Source: JBHHZM01 sp046758065 (lineage in GTDB: Bacteria > Pseudomonadota > Alphaproteobacteria > JAAXGF01). Taken from it: a stretch of 6,094 nt of DNA. The translations under genes were made by a program, and so were the position numbers. Of the stretch, positions 1 to 4,651 are shown one piece after another. The notes below the pieces were generated by a model that was given only the letters and a program-made list of their open reading frames with translations, did not search any database and was not told the origin of the DNA. The stretch is taken from the NCBI GenBank assembly GCA_046758065.1, contig JBHHZM010000160.1, positions 1 through 6,094 of the forward strand, in the 5' to 3' direction. The stretch's first letter is position 1, and every line of letters starts with the position of its first letter.

Positions 1-786
1 CCCGAACTGATCGACATCCCCGCCGGCCCGTTCATCGCCGGTTCCGACGAAGCCGAGCGCGAGGCGGCCTATCGGCTCGACGAGATCGCCTACGGTCACA
101 GCGTGACGCGCCAGCAGCATTGGTACGCACGCGAGCGCCGGAGCACCCGGATCGAGACCGACGCCTACGCGATCACTCGCACGCCGATCACCAACGCCGA
201 ATACGCCGCCTTCGTCGCGGATACCGGCCACCCTGCTCCCGACGTCGATCGGAAGACCTGGAAAAGTTATCGGTTGATCCATCCCTATTCCCGCACCCGC
301 GCCTACGCCTGGAAAAACAATCGTCCGCCGCGCGGCCGCGAGAATCATCCGGTGGTGCTCGTCTCGCACGACGACGCCACGGCCTACGCGGCATGGCTCA
401 GCCGTCGAACCGGTCGGAAGTGGCGCCTGCCCACCGAGATCGAATGGGAAAAAGCCGCGCGCGGCGTTGAAGGTTTTCGTTTCCCCTGGGGCGACGAATT
501 CGACCCCAACCGGCTCAACAGCCACGATGCGGGCCCTTTCGGCACCACACCGGTCGATGCCTACCCGACCGGCGCCAGCCCCTTCGGCATGCTCGACGCC
601 GCCGGTCAGGTGTTCGAGTGGACCGCCACGCCCGCCGCAAACGGGCGATACATCGTCAAGGGGGGGTCCTGGGACGACAAGGGTTGCGGCGTCTGCCGAC
701 CCGCGGCGCGGCATTCGCGCCCGGCGGCGCTCAAGCACATATTGATCGGCTTCAGGCTGGTGGTCGATACGCACGCCCCCGAGTGA
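1..786 (+). CDS. SUMF1/FGE-sulfatase-domain protein, 5'-truncated by window edge
   Basis: The frame is open from base 1, so the start lies outside the window; 261 residues are visible. An internal GTG at 103 is not the real start, because the residues before it (PELIDIPAGPFIAGSDEAER) are the usual opening of the formylglycine-generating-enzyme fold. Family landmarks follow in order, counted from the first visible codon: TPITNAEYAAF (61-71), HPVVLVSHDDATAYAAW (116-132), GRKWRLPTEIEWEKAARG (138-155), FPWGDE (161-166), GMLDAAGQVFEWT (196-208, the GNVWEWT-like motif), KGGSWDD (220-226), CRPAARH (232-238) and IGFRLV (249-254). True FGEs oxidise a sulfatase cysteine with a copper ion held by two cysteines just after GGS[YW]. 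Here the position of the first is Asp, and the only nearby cysteines form CGVC (229-232). I therefore infer a SUMF1-fold protein of other or unknown function (relatives include EgtB- and PvdO-like enzymes) rather than a proven FGE. No sulfatase is visible. Domain call firm, function open. Confidence 0.9.
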   Translation, partial: PELIDIPAGPFIAGSDEAEREAAYRLDEIAYGHSVTRQQHWYARERRSTRIETDAYAITRTPITNAEYAAFVADTGHPAPDVDRKTWKSYRLIHPYSRTRAYAWKNNRPPRGRENHPVVLVSHDDATAYAAWLSRRTGRKWRLPTEIEWEKAARGVEGFRFPWGDEFDPNRLNSHDAGPFGTTPVDAYPTGASPFGMLDAAGQVFEWTATPAANGRYIVKGGSWDDKGCGVCRPAARHSRPAALKHILIGFRLVVDTHAPE

Positions 787-800
787 GACGACGCGTCGTC
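787..800. repeat. 14-bp perfect palindrome after the FGE-like stop codon
   Basis: GACGACGCGTCGTC starts at the base after the TGA stop and is its own reverse complement. As RNA it gives at most a 5-bp stem with a 4-base loop and has no T-tract, so it is a poor intrinsic terminator. It may be a protein-binding site or chance. The rest of 801-935 shows no gene on either strand. Confidence 0.4.
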
Positions 801-935
801 GACCGGACGCCTGGCGAACGCGACGCCTCGCAACGCCCGAAATCCGGTCCGGCGCGGGCGCGGTATTCGACGATTTAGCGATTGCAAACGGCGTCGCGTT
901 CGCTAATTTCCCTAGCAACCCTGAGGTTGTTCGAC

Positions 936-962
936 ATGAAAATTCGGAGACCGCTTCCGTGA
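936..962 (+). other. Possible 8-codon leader ORF (MKIRRPLP) overlapping the next gene's start
   Basis: ATG at 936 opens an 8-codon frame ending in TGA at 960-962. The stop overlaps the GTG start of the following gene (959-961) as GTGA, the arrangement typical of translational coupling. A Shine-Dalgarno-like GAGG (923-926) lies 9 bases before the ATG. The peptide itself resembles nothing known to me. It could be a coupling leader or simply chance; no attenuator hairpin with a T-tract is seen around it. Confidence 0.25.
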
Positions 963-1660
963 ACCTCCGCGAACTGCCGCGCGACGATCTCGAAGCCATG
1001 CTCGGCGCCGGCGAGGACATCCTTGAATGCTACCGCCTGCTGCGCAAGACCGGTGATAACGTCGTCGGCGAACTGCTGCGCGGCGCGGGAACGTTCTACG
1101 AATGGAACCACTACCCCAAAGGCGACGTCTACGATCACGAAACCCACAGCCAGTACTTTTATCACGCCCATCCGACGGAACTGCGCGGCGGCGAGCACGG
1201 TCATTTCCACACCTTCCTGCGCGCCAAGGGAATGCCCGAAAACGTCGAACCCGCGCCTTACGACGGCGAGGTGGAATGGCCGCGCGGCGACGACGCGCTC
1301 AGCCATCTCATCGGCATCTCGATGGACCGCAAGGGCTACCCTATCCAGCTGTTCACCACCAACCGCTGGGTTACGGGAGAAACCTGGTACAGCGCCGCAG
1401 ACGTCGTGGCGATGCTCGATCGTTTCAATATCGACCACGCGCAGCCTTCACTGCCGGTCAACCGCTGGGTCACCGGCATGCTGCGTCTCTTCAGGCCGCA
1501 GATCACGGAGCTCGTCAAGCAGCGGGACGAAGCGGTCGCCGCCTGGCAGCGCAAATACCCCGACCGCGACGTCTACGAGGACCGCAAGCTCGAGGTCACG
1601 TCGCGCCTGACGATTTCGGTTGAAAAACAAATCGCCGAGGTACGGGCGGGGCTGACTTGA
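959..1660 (+). CDS. His-rich conserved protein of unknown function (possibly DUF6969 family)
   Basis: 233 residues, no signal peptide or membrane segment, so probably cytosolic. The GTG start is preceded by GGAG (946-949) at 9 bases; the nearest upstream ATG (936) is in another frame. Residues 58-84 hold a dense histidine cluster: H60, H63, H69, H71, H80, H82 and H84, including YHAHP (68-72) and EHGHFHTF (79-86). With further His at 51, 116 and 160 this looks like a metal-binding or catalytic core, but that is inference. The hexapeptide NRWVTG occurs twice, at 135-140 and 169-174. The C-terminal third (about 180-233) is charged and probably helical. I recall similar alphaproteobacterial proteins annotated as DUF6969, but this assignment is from memory and provisional. 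It is separated from the FGE-like gene by 172 bases and is convergent with the Cys-repeat gene. Real gene: confident; function: unknown. Confidence 0.85.
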   Translation: MNLRELPRDDLEAMLGAGEDILECYRLLRKTGDNVVGELLRGAGTFYEWNHYPKGDVYDHETHSQYFYHAHPTELRGGEHGHFHTFLRAKGMPENVEPAPYDGEVEWPRGDDALSHLIGISMDRKGYPIQLFTTNRWVTGETWYSAADVVAMLDRFNIDHAQPSLPVNRWVTGMLRLFRPQITELVKQRDEAVAAWQRKYPDRDVYEDRKLEVTSRLTISVEKQIAEVRAGLT

Positions 1661-1672
1661 GGCCCGCCCGTA
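1641..1672 (+). other. Perfect 10-bp hairpin spanning the stop codon of the His-rich gene
   Basis: TACGGGCGGG (1641-1650) pairs perfectly with CCCGCCCGTA (1663-1672), with a 12-base loop that contains the TGA stop (1658-1660). No T-tract follows on the + strand (an A-run comes instead), so it is not a classical intrinsic terminator. It may stabilise the mRNA 3' end or help Rho-dependent termination. Confidence 0.5.
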
Positions 1673-1680
1673 CTCCGGCG

Positions 1681-1723
1681 AAAAAAAACGCCGCCTCGCT
1701 TGGGGGGACGGGCGAAGGCGGCG
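1681..1723 (-). terminator. Rho-independent terminator of the Cys-repeat gene
   Basis: On the minus strand, the arm complementary to 1712-1723 pairs with the arm complementary to 1689-1699 (CGCCGCCTCGC on the + strand), with one bulged base and a 12-base loop. It is followed directly by eight T residues (A-run 1681-1688 on the + strand). It lies 32 bases past the TGA of the minus-strand Cys-repeat gene, the expected place for its terminator. Confidence 0.8.
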
Positions 1724-1755
1724 TAACCCTGTGACGAACTAAGGCGTAAACGCGA

Positions 1756-2016
1756 TCAGTTCGCCGCGCAGGGATTGCAAGGATTCTTGGCCGCGCAAGG
1801 ATTGCACGGGTTGCACGGGTTCTTGGCCGCGCAAGGGTTGCACGGATTACACGGGTTGCACGGGTTCTTGGCCGCGCAAGGATTGCACGGGTTACACGGG
1901 CTGGCCGCAACCGTGGCCGCCTGACACTGGGCCTGAACCGGTAGGGCGACGGCGGTGGCCGCAAAGCCTGCCAAGCCGACTGCGGCCAGGAATTTCCTCA
2001 TCATTGCCTTGGGCAT
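1756..2016 (-). CDS. Exported NPC/AAK cysteine-repeat protein, unknown function
   Basis: 86 residues. The ATG at 2016 is chosen because GAGGAG (complement of 2025-2030) sits 8 bases upstream; a longer in-frame version starting at 2091 lacks this support. Residues 1-29 look like a Sec signal peptide: K3, R7 and K8, a hydrophobic stretch (FLAAVGLAGFAATAVAL), and VQA as a likely signal peptidase I site after A29. The residue before C31 is Gln, so it is not a lipobox. The mature part of about 57 residues is almost wholly NPC triplets broken by AAK, with 13 Cys (31, 41, 44, 47, 53, 56, 59, 62, 68, 71, 74, 80, 83) and no His or aromatic residue. Within each block every pair of neighbouring Cys forms CxxC. 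This composition suggests periplasmic binding of a soft metal or a disulfide-linked structure, or a substrate of a modifying enzyme; none of these is shown. It has its own terminator (1681-1723), and no modifying enzyme or metal transporter is adjacent. Confidence 0.8.
   Translation of the reverse strand: MPKAMMRKFLAAVGLAGFAATAVALPVQAQCQAATVAASPCNPCNPCAAKNPCNPCNPCNPCAAKNPCNPCNPCAAKNPCNPCAAN
1759..1896 (-). repeat. In-frame 9-bp-based tandem repeat encoding NPC/AAK
   Basis: On the + strand the 17-bp block TTCTTGGCCGCGCAAGG (an AAK-N junction) recurs at 1784, 1820 and 1865, spaced 36 and 45 bp, both multiples of 9. Between copies are runs of near-identical 9-bp units of the type GGGTTGCAC, GGATTGCAC or GGGTTACAC (NPC codons). 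All changes keep the reading frame, which points to expansion by slippage or unequal recombination under selection for the protein. Confidence 0.85.
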
Positions 2017-2024
2017 GGAGCGGT

Positions 2025-2030
2025 CTCCTC
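2025..2030 (-). promoter_or_regulatory. Ribosome binding site fixing the start of the Cys-repeat gene
   Basis: GAGGAG on the minus strand, 8 bases before the ATG at 2016. It favours this start over the upstream in-frame ATG at 2091 and the downstream ATGs encoding Met5 and Met6. Confidence 0.7.
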
Positions 2031-2131
2031 GCTTTCCCAGACGAGCCCCCCCGTTGCGAACCGGCCAGTGCCGGGATGTCGTAGACGACAACGAAGCGGA
2101 CTGCCTTATCGGTACGTTGCTGGGTCTTCTC

Positions 2132-2149
2132 TTACGCGTAAATTCGCGT
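2132..2149. promoter_or_regulatory. Candidate operator: overlapping palindromes
   Basis: TTACGCGTAA (2132-2141) is a perfect 10-bp palindrome. ACGCG (2134-2138) is also mirrored by CGCGT (2145-2149), so two inverted repeats overlap. It is AT-containing in a GC-rich background and lies about 116 bases upstream of the Cys-repeat gene. I recognise no known regulator motif in it. Confidence 0.25.
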
Positions 2150-2255
2150 GACGGGAAGCCCGCGGAGCCCCCACTCGCAACATTGTGAACCGGCGTGAAC
2201 CCAAGGTGTGCGCGGCCTGCGCGTCTTCCGGGCAGCAGGATCCGGCGTGGGCGGC

Positions 2256-2402
2256 TCAGTCAAGGAGCGCGCGCGCCAGCCACATAGCGATCTCCGGGAA
2301 CGCCATGACCAGACCGAACCCGACGAGCTGCAGCGTAACGAAAGGCACGATGCCGCGGTAGATGTGCTGGATTCGCACCCCGGGCGGCGCGACGCCTTTC
2401 TT
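2256..2402 (-). pseudogene. C-terminal remnant of a TRAP transporter large permease (DctM)
   Basis: The minus strand reads about 49 codons ending in TGA at 2256-2258 that match the C-terminus of DctM permeases: KGVAPPGVRIQHIYRG, then the hydrophobic last helix IVPFVTLQLVGFGLVMAFPE, then IAMWLARALLD. KGVAPP...IYRG.xPF is a hallmark of the family's end, just before its final transmembrane helix. Upstream of the KG (about 2399) the frame becomes Arg-rich and unlike any permease, and the adjacent frames carry no permease sequence either. About 90% of a protein normally 400 or more residues long is therefore missing. DctM, with DctP and DctQ, forms an inner-membrane importer of organic acids; neither partner is here. 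The natural stop codon is intact, so loss looks like a deletion from the 5' side. A short expressed peptide from the open frame starting at 2516 is possible but unlikely. Confidence 0.7.
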
Positions 2403-2490
2403 GCGCCGTCTTCTTTCCCTGCCGTTTCCCGAACGCGCAATCCACACGGGGCAGCTACCGTAAACCCGTCGGGCCCGGTGCGGTAGCCGG

Positions 2491-2519
2491 TTTCCATTCG
2501 CAGACCGACATTCCATACT
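2491..2519 (+). promoter_or_regulatory. Weak candidate sigma70-type promoter for hutU
   Basis: TTTCCA (2491-2496) and CATACT (2514-2519) each match 4 of 6 consensus bases and are 17 bp apart. Transcription would start near 2526, giving a leader of about 30 bases. No HutC-type operator was recognised next to it. Confidence 0.3.
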
Positions 2520-2554
2520 GCGGCAAAGATCAAGTCCACAAGAGGGAACGACTC

Positions 2555-4228
2555 ATGCCGGCAACCGATCGTCCCGCCAACGTCCGCGAGGTGCGCGCCC
2601 CGCGCGGCGCCGAGATCACGGCCAAGAGCTGGCTTACCGAGGCGCCGCTGCGCATGCTGATGAACAACCTCGACGCCGAAGTCGCCGAACGCCCCGAGGA
2701 TCTCGTCGTCTACGGCGGCATCGGCCGCGCGGCGCGCAACTGGGAATGCTTCGACCGCATCGTCGAGTCCTTGCGCGTGCTCGAGGCCGACGAGACGCTC
2801 CTGGTGCAGTCGGGCAAGCCGGTGGGCGTCTTCAGGACCCACAGGGACGCGCCCCGCGTGCTCATCGCCAACTCCAATCTGGTGCCTCACTGGGCCACCT
2901 GGGAGCATTTCAACGAGCTCGATAGGAAGGGCCTGATGATGTACGGCCAGATGACGGCGGGCTCGTGGATCTACATCGGCAGCCAGGGCATCGTGCAGGG
3001 TACTTACGAAACCTTCGTCGAAGCCGGACGCCAACACTTCGGCGGCGATCTCCGCGGCAGGTGGGTCCTCACCGCGGGGCTCGGCGGCATGGGCGGTGCC
3101 CAGCCGCTGGCGGCGACCATGGCGGGCGCCTCGATGCTCGCCGTCGAATGCCGGCCGAGCCGGATCGACCGTCGTCTCGAGACCGGCTATCTCGACCGCC
3201 GCATCGACGACCTCGACGAGGCGCTCGCCGCCATCGAGTCCGCCTGCGCGCGCGGCGAGGCGCTTTCGGTCGGAATGCTGGGCAACGCCGCCGAGGTGCT
3301 GCCCGAGATCGTCCGTCGCGGCGTCCGCCCCGACCTGCTCACCGATCAGACCAGCGCCCACGATCCGGCCCACGGCTATCTCCCCGCCGGCTGGACCCTC
3401 GAAACCTGGAAGGAGCGGCAGACGAGCGATCCCGCAAGCGTCGCCCGCGCCGCGCGGGAGTCGATGGCGGTGCACGTGCGCGCCATGCTCGAGATCAAGG
3501 CGCGGGGCGTGCCCACCTTCGATTATGGCAACAATATCCGCCAGATGGCGCTGGAGGAAGGGGTCGAGAACGCCTTCGCCTTTCCCGGCTTCGTCCCCGC
3601 CTATATCCGGCCTCTGTTTTGTCGCGGCGTCGGTCCCTTCCGCTGGGCCGCGCTGTCGGGCGAGGCCGACGACATCTACCGCACCGACGAGAAGGTCAAG
3701 CAGCTCATCCCCGACAACCCGCACCTGCACCGCTGGCTCGACCTGGCGCGCGAGCGCATCCAGTTCCAGGGGCTACCGTCGCGGATCTGCTGGATCGGCC
3801 TCGGCGAACGCGCCCGCGTCGGTCTCGCGTTCAACGAGATGGTGGGCCGCGGCGAGCTTACGGCGCCGGTGGTGATCGGCCGCGACCACCTCGATTCGGG
3901 CTCGGTCGCGAGTCCCAACCGCGAGACCGAGGGCATGCGCGACGGCTCGGACGCGGTGTCGGACTGGCCGCTCCTCAACGCGCTCCTGAACTGCGCTTCG
4001 GGCGCCACCTGGGTGTCGATCCACCACGGCGGCGGCGTCGGCATGGGGTTTTCGCAGCACGCCGGCATGGTGATCTGCTGCGACGGCAGCGACGAGGCGG
4101 CGCGCCGCATCGAGCGCGTGCTGACCAACGACCCGGCGAGCGGAGTCATGCGTCACGCCGACGCCGGCTACGCCGAGGCGATCGACTGCGCCCGCCAACA
4201 CGGGCTCAATCTGCCGATGATCGGATGA
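2555..4228 (+). CDS. hutU: Urocanate hydratase (urocanase)
   Basis: 557 residues, the normal urocanase length (about 555-560). It catalyses the second step of histidine degradation in the cytoplasm, adding water to urocanate to give 4-imidazolone-5-propionate, with tightly bound NAD+ acting as electrophile. The ATG is preceded by AGAGGGAA (2541-2548) at normal spacing. Visible hallmarks: PLRMLMNNLD (31-40), VVYGGIGRAARNW (51-63), GQMTAGSWIYIGSQGIVQGT (131-150), the Rossmann-type NAD loop GLGGMGGAQP (175-184), DQTSAHDP (264-271), FDYGNNIRQMA (322-332), FPGFVPAYIRPLFCRGVGPF (343-362), and ICWIGLGERAR (411-421), whose Cys412 corresponds to the active-site-region Cys410 of the Pseudomonas putida enzyme. 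IHHGGGVGMGFSQHAG (489-504) closes the domain. No frameshift or missing motif is seen. It stands alone on its strand: no hutH follows, and the bidirectional terminator comes 27 bases after the stop. Induction by urocanate through HutC is usual for the pathway but is not shown here. Confidence 0.98.
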   Translation: MPATDRPANVREVRAPRGAEITAKSWLTEAPLRMLMNNLDAEVAERPEDLVVYGGIGRAARNWECFDRIVESLRVLEADETLLVQSGKPVGVFRTHRDAPRVLIANSNLVPHWATWEHFNELDRKGLMMYGQMTAGSWIYIGSQGIVQGTYETFVEAGRQHFGGDLRGRWVLTAGLGGMGGAQPLAATMAGASMLAVECRPSRIDRRLETGYLDRRIDDLDEALAAIESACARGEALSVGMLGNAAEVLPEIVRRGVRPDLLTDQTSAHDPAHGYLPAGWTLETWKERQTSDPASVARAARESMAVHVRAMLEIKARGVPTFDYGNNIRQMALEEGVENAFAFPGFVPAYIRPLFCRGVGPFRWAALSGEADDIYRTDEKVKQLIPDNPHLHRWLDLARERIQFQGLPSRICWIGLGERARVGLAFNEMVGRGELTAPVVIGRDHLDSGSVASPNRETEGMRDGSDAVSDWPLLNALLNCASGATWVSIHHGGGVGMGFSQHAGMVICCDGSDEAARRIERVLTNDPASGVMRHADAGYAEAIDCARQHGLNLPMIG

Positions 4229-4254
4229 GGTGCCCTGCCCGCCGCACCAACGAC

Positions 4255-4281
4255 AAACGCCGCCCCACAGGGGCGGCGTTT
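4255..4281. terminator. Bidirectional intrinsic terminator between hutU and the DUF1127 gene
   Basis: AAACGCCGCCCC (4255-4266) and GGGGCGGCGTTT (4270-4281) form a perfect 12-bp stem with loop ACA. The T residues at the end of the stem, and a second TTTT at 4288-4291, serve hutU on the + strand. The A residues at the other end serve the converging DUF1127 gene on the minus strand, more weakly. Confidence 0.85.
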
Positions 4282-4326
4282 GCTGCGTTTTCCCCGACGG
4301 CTGTTCGCCGCCGGGCGGAATTCGGG

Positions 4327-4473
4327 TTACTTCAAGCCGCGAACGTAGCGCGAGATGTCGCTGCGCGAGCGGATGCCGATGTCGGCAAGCATGCGATCGT
4401 CCATTCTGCTGAGCGCATCGATGGCGACGTTGCGGGCGCGCCACTGGCGAACGGTATCGAGAATGTTGATCAT
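4327..4473 (-). CDS. DUF1127 (YjiS-like) small basic protein
   Basis: 48 residues. It starts MINILDTVRQWRARNVAIDA and contains the DUF1127 core LSRMDDRMLADIGIRSRSDI (21-40), followed by SRYVRGLK. The pattern of a short amphipathic N-terminus, then [MD]DRxLADIGIxRxDI and a basic end is diagnostic. Start support is excellent: AAGGAGGT (complement of 4479-4486) lies 5 bases before the ATG. Arg/Lys-rich DUF1127 proteins are abundant in Alphaproteobacteria. In Agrobacterium, members have been tied to RNA turnover and to phosphate and carbon metabolism, so RNA binding is a reasonable but unproven role. It lies convergent to hutU and tandem to hutI, but its own promoter and the hairpin at 4590-4612 suggest an independent unit. 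The identification is confident although the gene is very short. Confidence 0.93.
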   Translation of the reverse strand: MINILDTVRQWRARNVAIDALSRMDDRMLADIGIRSRSDISRYVRGLK

Positions 4474-4478
4474 GACGG

Positions 4479-4486
4479 ACCTCCTT
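4479..4486 (-). promoter_or_regulatory. Near-perfect Shine-Dalgarno of the DUF1127 gene
   Basis: AAGGAGGT on the minus strand matches the full anti-Shine-Dalgarno and sits 5 bases before the ATG at 4473. It is the strongest ribosome binding site in the window and suggests high translation of this micro-protein. Confidence 0.85.
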
Positions 4487-4543
4487 CAGGTGCGACGGCG
4501 CCGCGATCAACGCAGGCGCAGCAATGTCTGTTGCGTTGCAGCA

Positions 4544-4571
4544 AATATAAGCATTCCAGCAGCTTGAACAA
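4544..4571 (-). promoter_or_regulatory. Candidate promoter of the DUF1127 gene
   Basis: Minus strand: TTGTTC (complement of 4566-4571) and TATATT (complement of 4544-4549, 5 of 6 matches to the -10 consensus), 16 bp apart. The region is visibly AT-richer than its surroundings. The transcript would have a leader of roughly 65 bases before the ATG. Confidence 0.5.
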
Positions 4572-4589
4572 GCGCAAGCGCCGCAAGAC

Positions 4590-4612
4590 AGCCATGCCGT
4601 GGCGGCATGGCT
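4590..4612 (-). terminator. Hairpin downstream of hutI, probable terminator
   Basis: AGCCATGCCG (4590-4599) and CGGCATGGCT (4603-4612) form a perfect 10-bp stem with loop TGG, 39 bases past the hutI stop. On the minus strand it is followed only by TGTCTTG, a poor T-tract, so termination may be partial. If so, some read-through from hutI into the DUF1127 gene is expected. Confidence 0.5.
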
Positions 4613-4651
4613 CAAGCCCGAAAGGGGTGGGAGGGGCGTCTGGCGGAGGTC

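Larger units (their letters stand above)
2017..2554. other. 538-bp stretch without an intact gene, between the Cys-repeat gene and hutU
   Basis: It separates two divergently transcribed genes. It contains the minus-strand DctM relic (2256-2402), a palindromic element (2132-2149), a direct repeat GTGAACC (2185-2191 and 2195-2201, 10-bp period) and a weak candidate hutU promoter (2491-2519). Open frames crossing it, including one antisense to hutU running down to 2132, show no coding signs of their own. No RNA gene or mobile-element end was recognised. Confidence 0.6.

Noticed and set aside
103..786. GTG at 103 as the start of the FGE-like gene
   Set aside because: The frame continues upstream to base 1 with the characteristic IPAGPFIAGSDE start of the domain.
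1759..1896. CRISPR array
   Set aside because: Units are 9 bp, in frame and coding, with no unique spacers of regular length and no cas gene.
1596..1964. Minus-strand Arg/Thr/Ala repeat protein over the Cys-repeat region
   Set aside because: The repeat has no stops in several frames. This frame has no signal peptide or good Shine-Dalgarno and overlaps the 3' end of the His-rich gene; the NPC frame has both.
1924..2016. Lipoprotein signal in the Cys-repeat protein
   Set aside because: The residue before the first Cys is Gln and the preceding residues do not fit a lipobox; a signal peptidase I site after VQA fits better.
2297..2548. EcfG-type promoter (GGAAC motifs at 2297 and 2544)
   Set aside because: No matching -10 element lies at the right distance, and the second copy falls in the hutU ribosome binding site.
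2132..3730. 532-codon minus-strand open frame covering most of hutU
   Set aside because: It is antisense to a complete urocanase with all family motifs. Its product has no recognisable domain, and long open antisense frames are common in GC-rich genes. Only its tail crosses the intergenic region.
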